Positions 1 through 9,525 of a stretch of 64,000 nt of DNA are shown in pieces. The notes under the pieces were generated by a model. It did not search any database. It saw nothing but the letters and a program-made list of their open reading frames with translations, and was not told the DNA's origin. This stretch comes from a bacterium HR29 (lineage in GTDB: Bacteria > Chloroflexota > Dehalococcoidia > Tepidiformales > Tepidiformaceae). The translations under genes and the position numbers were made by a program. The stretch lies in the NCBI GenBank assembly GCA_002898215.1, contig BEIF01000004.1, positions 1-64,000 of the forward strand, written 5' to 3'. Every line of letters starts with the position of its first letter. Position 1 is the stretch's first letter.

Positions 1-2217
<2,217 letters not shown>

Positions 2218-2242
2218 GGTCGCTCCTCCGGGCCCTCGCGCA

Positions 2243-2713
2243 CTACCAGCGGTAGTGGACGAAGGCGCGGTTGGCCTCCGCCATGCGATGGGTATCGTCT
2301 CGGCGCTTCACAGCAGCACCGGTGTTGTTGGCGGCATCGAGGAGTTCGTCGGCGAGCCGCTCGAACATCGGTCGACCCTTGCGAGCCCGGGCGGCGTGGA
2401 TGATCCACCGCATGGCAAGGGAGAGCCGGCGATCGGGACGGATTTCGACCGGCACCTGGTAGGTGGCACCGCCGACGCGGCGGGGCTTGACTTCGAGAAC
2501 CGGCGTCACGTTCCGTATCGCCTGCTGGAAGACGTCGAGCGGGTCGCGGCCCGTGCGCTCCCGGATGCGGTCGAAGGCGCGGTAGAGGATCTTCTCCGCC
2601 ACGCTCTTCTTTCCATTGCGCATGATTTTATTGATCATCACCTGGACCAGCACGCTGTTGTAGCGTGGGTCAGGGGGAATCTGCCGTTTTTCTGGTTTGT
2701 AGCGTCGCGGCAT
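2243..2713 (-). CDS. rpsG: 30S ribosomal protein S7
   Basis: S7 is a primary binder of the 3' major domain of 16S rRNA and nucleates assembly of the 30S head. The 156-residue product has the normal length and begins [19 protein letters not shown], the typical S7 start. The conserved VEIRPDRR and R-rich segments are present. It sits between rpsL (36 bases upstream) and fusA (25 bases downstream). In E. coli, S7 represses its own operon; whether that holds here is not visible. Confidence 0.98.
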   Translation of the reverse strand: MPRRYKPEKRQIPPDPRYNSVLVQVMINKIMRNGKKSVAEKILYRAFDRIRERTGRDPLDVFQQAIRNVTPVLEVKPRRVGGATYQVPVEIRPDRRLSLAMRWIIHAARARKGRPMFERLADELLDAANNTGAAVKRRDDTHRMAEANRAFVHYRW

Positions 2714-2749
2714 AGCTGCGCGTTCCTCCCGAAGGGAACCGGCCCTGGC

Positions 2750-3196
2750 CTAGCGGCGGGCCGTCCGGCCGGTGACCTCCTGGTTCTTCTTGGTGCCGTA
2801 CTTGCTGCGCCCGCGGCGCCGCTTCGCGACGCCGGCGGCATCGAGGGCGCCGCGGACGATGTGGTAGCGAACGCCCGGGAGGTCCTTCACGCGACCGCCG
2901 CGCACCAGCACGACGGAGTGCTCCTGCAGGTTGTGGCCCTCGCCGGGGATGTAGGCGGTGACTTCGATGCCGTTGGAGAGCCGGACCCGCGCCACCTTCC
3001 GCAGAGCCGAGTTCGGCTTCTTCGGTGTTTGGGTGCGGACCTGGACACACACGCCGCGCTTCTGTGGAGAGCCGCGGCCCCGGACGCGCGTGAGCTTGCC
3101 CGTCCGCCCGTTGTAGTTGAACAACAGGGCGGGCGCCTTCGACTTCTTGACCTTCGGCTTGCGGCCCTTGCGGACCAACTGGTTGATTGTCGGCAT
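2750..3196 (-). CDS. rpsL: 30S ribosomal protein S12
   Basis: S12 sits at the decoding centre and affects accuracy and streptomycin response. The ATG at 3196 begins [16 protein letters not shown]; a longer in-frame extension upstream has no S12 character and is rejected. The protein is 148 residues. Compared with E. coli S12 it carries about 16 extra residues between PAL (22-24) and PQKRG (44-48). Gram-positive S12 proteins have an insert at the same place. The [11 protein letters not shown] decoding loop at about 57-67 is intact. It is the first gene of the operon, with a leader of about 210 bases. Confidence 0.97.
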   Translation of the reverse strand: MPTINQLVRKGRKPKVKKSKAPALLFNYNGRTGKLTRVRGRGSPQKRGVCVQVRTQTPKKPNSALRKVARVRLSNGIEVTAYIPGEGHNLQEHSVVLVRGGRVKDLPGVRYHIVRGALDAAGVAKRRRGRSKYGTKKNQEVTGRTARR

Positions 3197-3275
3197 CGCG
3201 AACCTCGGCGTTCGAGCGGTTGGTGCCCACCGGCACACCCGCTGGGCGTGGCCGCTGGCGGAAGGTTCTCCGGGG

Positions 3276-3305
3276 CACGAAAACAGGCCGGAAAGCCTGT
3301 TCGTG
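3276..3305 (-). promoter_or_regulatory. Hairpin in the rpsL leader
   Basis: Within the untranslated leader of rpsL the complement can fold AACAGGC (3295-3301) against GCCTGTT (3282-3288) across a six-base loop. Outer pairs CACGA/TCGTG extend the stem past a two-base bulge. The transcript side continues into two more T residues, so it is only weakly terminator-like. Ribosomal protein operons are often regulated by folded leaders; a regulatory role here is inference. Confidence 0.4.
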
Positions 3306-3410
3306 AACAGCACCCTGGCAGCTGCGCCGTCCAGGGCCGTCTTCAAGCGCTCGGCTTTGCGACCTGGCGAACTCGAAGAAGCCTGCCAGTCAGTTAAGCC
3401 ACGATCGAGA

Positions 3411-3438
3411 AGCGTAGCATACCGGTGGCGAGAGTCAA
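3411..3438 (-). promoter_or_regulatory. Promoter of the rpsL-rpsG-fusA-tuf operon
   Basis: On the complement, TTGACT (3433-3438) and TACGCT (3411-3416) are separated by 16 bases, a good sigma-70-type promoter. Transcription would start near 3404, leaving about 210 bases of leader before rpsL. The same -10 hexamer, TACGCT, occurs in front of hrcA and rpiB in this window. Confidence 0.75.
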
Positions 3439-3520
3439 ACATGCGCCTTTCGGCGTCGCGTCGCGCCGGCAGCACCACTTTGCCACCGAACCGTCCGCTG
3501 CGTTCCCTCTCCTAGCCCCC

Positions 3521-3658
3521 GAGGGCCGCCGTTGCTAACGGCAGGTACCCGGGAACGGGTGCCAGCGACATTGTCCTCCCCGTCGCCGGGGGCGCGGCCC
3601 GAACGGGTGGCGCCCCCAAAACCCTCCCGCCGCGCCAGTTCCCCTGGCGCGGCGTTTT
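3521..3658 (+). ncRNA. Candidate structured RNA or leader element upstream of the LysM gene
   Basis: Five hairpins follow one another with almost no spacing. H1 pairs 3528-3533 with 3537-3542. H2 pairs 3544-3551 with 3556-3563 and is capped by a GGAA tetraloop. H3 pairs 3565-3569 with 3582-3586. H4 pairs 3588-3594 with 3611-3617 and can have an inner CCC/GGG stem. H5 is the 11-pair terminator at 3628-3654 followed by TTTT. There is no convincing coding frame. It ends 74 bases before the LysM start. I could not match it to the consensus cores I remember for c-di-AMP, c-di-GMP, ZTP, fluoride or T-box elements. It could be a riboswitch-like attenuator or an independent small RNA. Confidence 0.5.
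3628..3658 (+). terminator. Intrinsic terminator between the str operon promoter and the LysM gene
   Basis: CGCCGCGCCAG (3628-3638) pairs perfectly with CTGGCGCGGCG (3644-3654) across the loop TTCCC and is followed by TTTT. It reads on the plus strand. No plus-strand gene lies upstream, so it must end a short non-coding transcript or act as an attenuator in the LysM leader. Confidence 0.8.
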
Positions 3659-3732
3659 CGCAGGTGATTGCCCCACGGGCCACATCGTGCCACCATAGGC
3701 CCGGTGGCGGCAGGCCCAAGGGTGAAGAGCTC

Positions 3733-4506
3733 GTGACCAGCCCCGGGGAAGAAGAGATCGGAGCCATCTGCCCGTACCTAGGCCTGGCAGACGACGCCGA
3801 ATCGCACGCGACCTACGCGACCGAGGCGCACCGCTGCTACCGCATGCCCACGCCGACCCGGATCGCCCTCAACCACCAGGAGACGTTCTGCCTTGGCGGG
3901 GCATACGCGAACTGCCCCGTCTACCGCGGCGAGGGCGTGCCCGGAGCGCGACCAGCCGCCCAGGCGGGCGCCGCCAGGCCCGCAGGACCGACGCAAGGGC
4001 CCGCGACACCACGACGGAGCCCAGGCCGCGTGGCCGCACCGTCCCGGACACCACCGTCGGGCATGATGACCCTTCCTCGGCGCGGAGGCGGCATCAGCAT
4101 GCCCGCAGCAACCGTCGGCCTGTTCGCGCTCGCCCTCGGCCTCGTGATTCTGGCGATCATCATCCAGCGCGCCCTTGGTGGAAACGGCGACGAGTTGACC
4201 GCGGCCGAGCGTTTCCAGACCCAACAGGCGCTCGCCGGGACGACGCCAACCCCGACGACCGGGACCCCAGGCGAAGGGACGCCGACCGTCACCGCGACGG
4301 AGACCGAAGCGCCGGGCAGGACACCGGAGGCGACGCCGAGCCCCACACCCGGCGGACAGCGCACCTACACGGTCCGGGCCGGGGATACATGCTTCGGCAT
4401 CGCCGAGGAGTTCGGCATCACCGTGGAGCAGCTCCGCGCAGCGAACGGACTCGACGAAGCGTGCACCATCTACCCGGACCAGCAGCTCATCATTCCGACC
4501 CCGTGA
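3733..4506 (+). CDS. Single-pass membrane protein with cysteine-patterned head and C-terminal LysM domain
   Basis: The 257-residue protein has three parts. An N-terminal segment carries four cysteines at about residues 13, 35, 53 and 61, in a CPYLGL...RCY...FC...NCP pattern that suggests a metal or iron-sulfur site. A hydrophobic helix spans about 124-146. A Thr/Pro-rich linker then leads to a LysM repeat at about 212-257 (YTVRAGDTCFGIAEEFGI), a peptidoglycan-binding module. The topology implies a cytoplasmic head and an external LysM domain. The GTG at 3733 is chosen because the conserved head begins just after it; an upstream in-frame ATG at 3532 lies inside the folded element. The 3' end overlaps the convergent YqeK-like gene by 17 bases. 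The exact function is unknown. Confidence 0.8.
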   Translation: MTSPGEEEIGAICPYLGLADDAESHATYATEAHRCYRMPTPTRIALNHQETFCLGGAYANCPVYRGEGVPGARPAAQAGAARPAGPTQGPATPRRSPGRVAAPSRTPPSGMMTLPRRGGGISMPAATVGLFALALGLVILAIIIQRALGGNGDELTAAERFQTQQALAGTTPTPTTGTPGEGTPTVTATETEAPGRTPEATPSPTPGGQRTYTVRAGDTCFGIAEEFGITVEQLRAANGLDEACTIYPDQQLIIPTP

Positions 4507-5152
4507 GGAAGCCGGCGGCGAACTCCTCCAGCTCGGCGTCGGAAACCCGGGGCGGTGAGGCGCGGTCCAGGTGGTGTTCGGCAACCCACGCCCGTCGCGC
4601 ACGCCAGTGTTGGGCGTGGTGCTCCCAGCCGTGCGTCCGCTCCTCGACCCACTTCCAATCGGCCCAGCAGAGGAGCGCCAGGTCAAGGTCGCGGTGGGCC
4701 GCCTCGCGGATGAGGCGCATCGGCCAATCTCGCCGCCTCTTCGCCGCCTCCACCTTGTCGGCGATGAGGATGACTTTCGCCAAGAGCGACATGCGCTCGA
4801 GCCCCAGGGTGTGGGAGGCGATCGCCTCGAGGACATCGGCATCGCCGACGCCGTACCGCTCGCGCAAGACGGCGGCCGCTATCGGTCCGTGAAGGACGAT
4901 GGGGGCGCGCTCGTCGTCGGGTTCGAGCGCGAGGCCGAGCCCCCGGGCGAGGCGGAGCTGCTCCTCGGGCGGGTGAGCACGGAAGAGATCGTGGCCCCAG
5001 GCAGCGAGCTCGACACGGTCCGGGTCGAGGTCCCAGGAACGGGCAAGCAAGAGGGCTTCGCGAACGACTCGCTCGACATGGCGCAGCAGCCCGCGGGGGC
5101 GGTCGGCCATCGCTTGCCGCACGGCCTCGATCTGGGCGCGGATGGACGACAT
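4490..5152 (-). CDS. HD-domain hydrolase, YqeK-like
   Basis: The 220-residue protein resembles the YqeK family, HD phosphohydrolases that split diadenosine tetraphosphate symmetrically. Visible motifs are a histidine in RHVERVVREALLLA (about 24), the HD pair in AAWGHDLFRAH (about 50-60), HGPIAAAVL (about 88-96) and the downstream SHT and ADK motifs. YqeK is normally near nadD, which is absent here, so the substrate is less certain. It starts exactly one base after the HIT gene's stop codon, so the two are co-transcribed. A shared role in dinucleotide polyphosphate removal is inferred. Confidence 0.8.
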   Translation of the reverse strand: MSSIRAQIEAVRQAMADRPRGLLRHVERVVREALLLARSWDLDPDRVELAAWGHDLFRAHPPEEQLRLARGLGLALEPDDERAPIVLHGPIAAAVLRERYGVGDADVLEAIASHTLGLERMSLLAKVILIADKVEAAKRRRDWPMRLIREAAHRDLDLALLCWADWKWVEERTHGWEHHAQHWRARRAWVAEHHLDRASPPRVSDAELEEFAAGFLTGSE

Positions 5153-5497
5153 CTACCCTTCGGGGCCGAGGCGGCGCCCGCCCAGGAGGTGGAGGTGGAG
5201 GTGTGAGATGGTCATGCCCGCATCGGGGCCCACGTTGAAGGCGAGGCGGTATCCGCGCTCGGCAAGGCCCTCGTTGCGGGCGACCTCCTTGGCGAGGATG
5301 AACAGCCCGGCGAGAATTTCGGCGTGGCCCCAATCGAGCGAGCGGGCGTCGTCGATGTGCTGCTTCGGGATGAGGAGGACGTGGATTGGCGCCCGGGGGT
5401 TGATATCACGGATGGCGAAGGCATGGGCGTTTTCGGCGATCTTGGTCGTGGGCACCTGACCCGCGTGCATCCGGCAGAAGAGGCAATCGGCCACCAT
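5153..5497 (-). CDS. HIT family nucleotide-binding hydrolase
   Basis: This is a 114-residue histidine-triad protein of the Hint/HinT type, which hydrolyse nucleoside phosphoramidates or related dinucleotides. It has an N-terminal CLFCRM zinc-type start and the catalytic HLHLHLLGG near residue 100. The ATG at 5497 is chosen over longer starts because the family begins here and a TAGAAT -10 box lies seven bases upstream. It is followed directly by the YqeK-like gene. Confidence 0.92.
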   Translation of the reverse strand: MVADCLFCRMHAGQVPTTKIAENAHAFAIRDINPRAPIHVLLIPKQHIDDARSLDWGHAEILAGLFILAKEVARNEGLAERGYRLAFNVGPDAGMTISHLHLHLLGGRRLGPEG

Positions 5498-5504
5498 GGG
5501 GCCG

Positions 5505-5510
5505 ATTCTA
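5505..5510 (-). promoter_or_regulatory. -10 box of the HIT gene, leaderless type
   Basis: TAGAAT on the complement lies seven bases before the ATG, with no Shine-Dalgarno sequence between. A transcript from it would begin at or next to the start codon. Confidence 0.6.
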
Positions 5511-5538
5511 CCGCGGGCAAGCGCGAGGCACACCAGCG

Positions 5539-6099
5539 GTGAAAGCGGCGCCCACGGCCCTGTCCCTCTTCTGGGCCCCGCTCTGTGCGGTCGGGTCGCA
5601 CGGCAGCGGCGGCCCCAATGCGCAGATCTGTCTCGCCGTGGTGGGCGCGTCCATCGTCCCCGAACGGCCGCGGGTGATTGTCGGGCTCTGGAAAACGAAC
5701 CTGACACACGACTTGGTGCGCTCCTCGGGAAGCTTCGCCCTTACGCTCCTGGACGAGGCACAGCACGAGTTACTCTGGCCCCTCGGCATCCGTTCGGGCA
5801 GGGAAGGGCCGAAGCTGCAGGGGCTTCCGTACGCGCTCACCCCGCGGGACGACCCGTGGTTCCCGGGAGGTGTAGCAGCCTTCGACTGCACGGTCCTTGC
5901 GACCCTCGACGCGGGCGATGCGAGCTTCTTCCTCGCCGCGGTGGAAGGAGTGCTCGAGGAGCGAGACGGGGTTCCCCTGCGCTGGCCCCGGGCGCAGGAG
6001 CTGCTGGGGCCAGCGTTCGCCACGGCATGGGAGGCGAAGGCGGCGCGCAACCGCGCAGCCGCATCCTCGCTGATGAGATGGCTGGAGAGCGACGGCTGA
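5539..6099 (+). CDS. Flavin reductase-like (FMN-binding split barrel) protein
   Basis: The 186-residue protein resembles the flavin reductase/flavoredoxin split-barrel family, which binds FMN and reduces it or passes electrons. Typical features are an N-terminal strand followed by CLAVVGASIVPERPRVIVGL and the KTNLTHDLVRSSGSFAL segment, the usual place of flavin contacts. The C-terminal part is helical and variable. A GTG start is used at 5539. It is divergent from the HIT gene, 41 bases away. No partner oxygenase is next to it, so the physiological electron acceptor is unknown. Confidence 0.72.
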   Translation: MKAAPTALSLFWAPLCAVGSHGSGGPNAQICLAVVGASIVPERPRVIVGLWKTNLTHDLVRSSGSFALTLLDEAQHELLWPLGIRSGREGPKLQGLPYALTPRDDPWFPGGVAAFDCTVLATLDAGDASFFLAAVEGVLEERDGVPLRWPRAQELLGPAFATAWEAKAARNRAAASSLMRWLESDG

Positions 6100-6147
6100 C
6101 GCCGAGCCTCGGGTACACTGGCGCCCGACGCCCGTCGGAGGTGAGCG

Positions 6148-7032
6148 ATGGAGTGCGTGAAATGCGGGGCGCATCTTCCCCCGGAAGCGCGGTACTGCTG
6201 GCGCTGCGGGTACCGCGCTGCGCGCGCCCCCGCTGACGAGCCGACGACCGCTCTCGAGCCTCCGGAGCCTGCTCCTGCTCCGGGAGGCGGGCTTCGCTGG
6301 GCGCCGCCCGCCTCCGAGCCGGAAGCGGCCGCGCCCGAAACCTCCAGCGCGAAGAGGGCGTGGCCCACGCCGGTGCCGGCAGCAGCCGGCGGCCGGTGGC
6401 AGTACGCTTCCGCCCACGGGCTGGCGACCGCCATCAGGGTGCTGGCCGCGTTCGTCGTCCTGGGTTTCGCACTCGACGCCCTGCTGGGGTTCGCCCTGGT
6501 GGTAAACCCTCGCTCGACGACCTACGACACCCTCGGCATCGGGACGCTCATCGGCTTCCTCGCTGTGCTGCCGATGGCCGTCCTCTTCCTCGTCTGGACT
6601 CGCCGAATCACCGGCAACCTGGAGGTCTTCGGCACCGAGCGCTCATGGGGCACCGGCTGGGCCATCGGGGCGTGGTTCATCCCCTTCGGGTCGTGGATTC
6701 TGCCAATGTTCGTCATCAACCAGGCGTACAAGGCCACCGACCCCGGGGTCGCGCCCCCGGTCGGGAGCCAATGGCGCTCCAGGCCAAGCTCGGCTCTCTA
6801 CTGGACCTGGTGGGTGTCGTGGGTTCTGGGAAACGCCCTCAGCAGCGTCCCGCTGAGCGTCTACCAAGAGACCGCTGCGCGGAGCGAGGACGAGCTCGTG
6901 ACGGTCGGCTGGGCCTTCTTCCTTTGCTACAGCATCCTCGCGGCAGCGGCGGTGCTCGGCGCAGTGGTCGTCCATCACCTCACGAACCGGCAAGATGCCT
7001 ACGCTCGACGCTGGTTTCAGCTGCCGGTCTAG
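6148..7032 (+). CDS. Zinc-ribbon membrane protein, DUF4328-like
   Basis: The 294-residue protein begins with a zinc ribbon (CVKCGAHLPPEARYCWRCGY, cysteines near 3, 6, 17 and 20). A Pro/Glu-rich linker and then about four to five hydrophobic segments from about residue 95 to 280 follow. The membrane part resembles DUF4328 (the W-A-WFIPFGSWILP-NQAYKA pattern near 170-195). These proteins have no established function. The ATG at 6148 follows GGAGGTGAGCG, a good ribosome site, and TACACT at 6114-6119 is a plausible -10. Confidence 0.75.
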   Translation: MECVKCGAHLPPEARYCWRCGYRAARAPADEPTTALEPPEPAPAPGGGLRWAPPASEPEAAAPETSSAKRAWPTPVPAAAGGRWQYASAHGLATAIRVLAAFVVLGFALDALLGFALVVNPRSTTYDTLGIGTLIGFLAVLPMAVLFLVWTRRITGNLEVFGTERSWGTGWAIGAWFIPFGSWILPMFVINQAYKATDPGVAPPVGSQWRSRPSSALYWTWWVSWVLGNALSSVPLSVYQETAARSEDELVTVGWAFFLCYSILAAAAVLGAVVVHHLTNRQDAYARRWFQLPV

Positions 7033-7585
7033 CCCTCGCGCCGCCGTGTGCCACCCGCCGCGGGCCGACTCCCGCACATCCGGCCCGAACGGCCGCCCAG
7101 TAGCGAACTAGGAGGGACGCGGCCGGCGCGCCGAACGTCCAGGTGCAGGGCAACCGCGTAGCTGTGGGCGCTCGCGACGGTGGGGCGGGGGCGCACACCG
7201 TTCGAGAGCGAGCTCGTCGACAGCTGGCCGACGCCGGGCCTCCGACGCTCGCCCGCGCACCCTCGACCTTCGAGCTCGACGGCTCTCCAGCGACCGGTCT
7301 CGGCGGGGGTTCTTCGAGCCGACGCACGGTTGGCCATCCCAGAAAGCTCCGCCCGCCATCTCGGGAGGTCGGGGCGTTCGATGCGGCTTCCACCGGTCGG
7401 TCCGCTGGCGGATGGGCCGGGCCGGTCGTGCGAGCTCGCTGTCGCGCTTGCCCCACGGCGCTCGTCGACGACGCTGCTCGCGGTTCGCCCCGCCCGGCCC
7501 CGAGGAATGCGGAGGTATCTCGACGCGTGGGGAGCCTCGGCTCGAGTCCCCAACCGAGCCCTGGCGCGGCCGCATCGAACCTCGG
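7033..7585 (+). other. 553-base gap with no recognisable gene
   Basis: This stretch lies between two convergent genes. Several frames are open on both strands, as expected in GC-rich DNA, but none gives a recognisable domain, a good ribosome site or a hydrophobic pattern. I see no tRNA, strong terminator or clear repeat. It could be an eroded gene, as in the similar gap at 28423-29043, but I could not identify one. Confidence 0.5.
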
Positions 7586-9478
7586 TCAGGCCAAGATGAC
7601 GTGCTGGCGGAGGAAGCGCTCCGTGGCGCGAAGGAAGTGCTCGATGGTCTCGGGGCGGCGCCAACCGTGTCCCTCGCCCTGGTAGACGTGGAACTCGTGG
7701 GGGACGCCGCGCGCCTTGAGCGAGGCGACGATCGTTTCGCTCTGGTCGAGGGGCACCACGCGATCCTGGTCCCCGTGAAAGATGATGAGCGGGTCGACGA
7801 TCCGGTCGGCGTGGAAGATAGGGGACCGCTCCCGGTAGCGGTCGGCCGCCGCGGGAAGCGCCCCGACGAGGAGGTCGAGGTAGCGCGCCTCGAACTTGTG
7901 GGTGTCGCTGGCGAGCGTGAAGAGGTTCGATACGCCGAAGAGGCACACGCCCGCGCGATACCGACCCGGGTAAGTGACGAGGGACTGGAGGACCGTGTAG
8001 CCCCCTGCGCTGCCGCCGAATATCACCGCTCGCCGGGGGTCGGCGAGTCCCTGCGCTCCGAGCGCCTCCACCCCGGCGAGGCAGTCCTCCACATCGACGA
8101 TGCCCCACCTGCCCCTGCCCGCGAGCATGTAGGGGCGCCCGTGGCCGGTGCTCCCGCGGTAGTTCACCTCCAGCACCGCCCAGCCTCGAGTGGCGAAGTA
8201 CTGGGCGTACGGCCGCCAGGTCGCCGAGACGTGGCTCGTAGGGCCGCCGTGGACGGACACGATGAGCGGCGGCGGGGCCGCGCCCGGGGGTAGCGGAGGC
8301 ACGGGCGGGAAGTAGAGGCCATGGACATCGGTTCCGTCGACCGTCCAGGAGAACGGCCGCGGGACCGAGAAGCCCTCGGACGGAACAAGCTCGGGGTCGG
8401 CGTGCCGGAGGATGGTAACAGCGGGCTCCGCACCGTGGAGGTCGACCACGACGAGGCGAGGGGGCACGGTGCCAGCGCTGGCGACGCAGGCGATGCGCTC
8501 GCCGCGGAGGGGGGCCACCGGATGGACGAACGAGGTGTAAGGCGGAAGGGCGAGTGGGTCCAGCCGCCCCTGCTCCGGGTCGACGATGACGAGGGATTCG
8601 AAGCCACGCTCCTGACGGACGGCCGCGATCCGTCCGCTGGGGAGCACCGCGAAGGCCCGCATTCCTTGGTTCCAGGCCGGCCTGCCGTACTCGCAGGCGC
8701 CATCGGTGAGCTGACGGAGGGAGCCGGAGGCCAAGTCAAAGGCGAAGAGATGCCCCCAACCCGGCGCGTCGGAGACGAAGTAGAGCGTCCGGCCATCGGG
8801 GCTGAACGCCGGCTGAAAGACGGCCGTGTCGGCCCCGCCGGCCACCCTCCGCACCTCGGAGAGGCGGAGGTTGCCGGAGGAGGTGTCGAGGCGGGCGAGG
8901 CGGAGCTCGGTGCCGTCCCAGGGCATGTTCGGCTGGTCCCATTCGACCCAGGCGATCCACTCGCCCGAGGGGTGCCACACCGGCTGCATGAAGAAGTCGC
9001 GGCCGCCGGCGATGCGTTGCGGGAGCTGCGAGCCGTCGGTCGGCACGGCGAGGAGCGAGTCGACCCCTTCGTAGGAGTGGACGTACACCACCCAGCGCCC
9101 GTCGGGCGAGACGGCGGGGGTCGACGCTTCGCCGAACGCGGGCGTGATCGGCCGCCCCAGTCCACCCCGGAGCGGGCGGCGGTAGATGCGCTGGTCCTCC
9201 GCGCCGACGAAGTAGAGGTCGCCGTGGGCGACGGTGAGGTCGCCGCCGCCGTAGCCGATCCGAGCGCGCACGCTCCGGTCTGGGGTCAGGTCGCGGATGG
9301 GGCCCCCGCTTGCCTGGGCGACTGCCATGCCGTGGTCGCCGCGTCCCTCGAGCCAGACGAGCGTTGCGCCGTCGGTATCCCAGCAGAGCTCACCGAGCCG
9401 GAGCGTGGAGGCGATGAGACGAGGTGAAAGCGGGCTCGGCCACAGCCCGGGAATCGTGTACGGCGCTCCGGTGCTCAC
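7586..9478 (-). CDS. S9 family prolyl oligopeptidase/acylaminoacyl peptidase
   Basis: The 630-residue protein has the S9 architecture. An N-terminal beta-propeller with repeated PDGRWVVY/SPDGRTLYF blades covers about residues 20-360, followed by an alpha/beta hydrolase domain. The catalytic serine is in GGSAGGY (about 490), the aspartate in HGDQDRVVPL (about 575) and the histidine in GEGHGW (about 605). These enzymes cleave short peptides or remove N-acylated residues. No signal peptide is seen, so it is probably cytoplasmic. The GTG at 9478 has GGAGGG upstream. It follows cimA by 47 bases. Confidence 0.9.
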   Translation of the reverse strand: MSTGAPYTIPGLWPSPLSPRLIASTLRLGELCWDTDGATLVWLEGRGDHGMAVAQASGGPIRDLTPDRSVRARIGYGGGDLTVAHGDLYFVGAEDQRIYRRPLRGGLGRPITPAFGEASTPAVSPDGRWVVYVHSYEGVDSLLAVPTDGSQLPQRIAGGRDFFMQPVWHPSGEWIAWVEWDQPNMPWDGTELRLARLDTSSGNLRLSEVRRVAGGADTAVFQPAFSPDGRTLYFVSDAPGWGHLFAFDLASGSLRQLTDGACEYGRPAWNQGMRAFAVLPSGRIAAVRQERGFESLVIVDPEQGRLDPLALPPYTSFVHPVAPLRGERIACVASAGTVPPRLVVVDLHGAEPAVTILRHADPELVPSEGFSVPRPFSWTVDGTDVHGLYFPPVPPLPPGAAPPPLIVSVHGGPTSHVSATWRPYAQYFATRGWAVLEVNYRGSTGHGRPYMLAGRGRWGIVDVEDCLAGVEALGAQGLADPRRAVIFGGSAGGYTVLQSLVTYPGRYRAGVCLFGVSNLFTLASDTHKFEARYLDLLVGALPAAADRYRERSPIFHADRIVDPLIIFHGDQDRVVPLDQSETIVASLKARGVPHEFHVYQGEGHGWRRPETIEHFLRATERFLRQHVILA

Positions 9479-9525
9479 GGTGAACCCTCCAGGGCGGGTC
9501 GGGTCCCCCTATTGTGCCCGTCAGG

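Noticed and set aside
3521-3658. Identification of the folded element as SRP RNA, RNase P, tmRNA or c-di-AMP riboswitch
   Set aside because: None of the conserved cores I know for these RNAs is present on either strand.
7029-7600. Possible decayed gene in the gap between the DUF4328 and S9 genes
   Set aside because: All frames on both strands were read and no family motif or consistent frame-shifted protein could be recognised.
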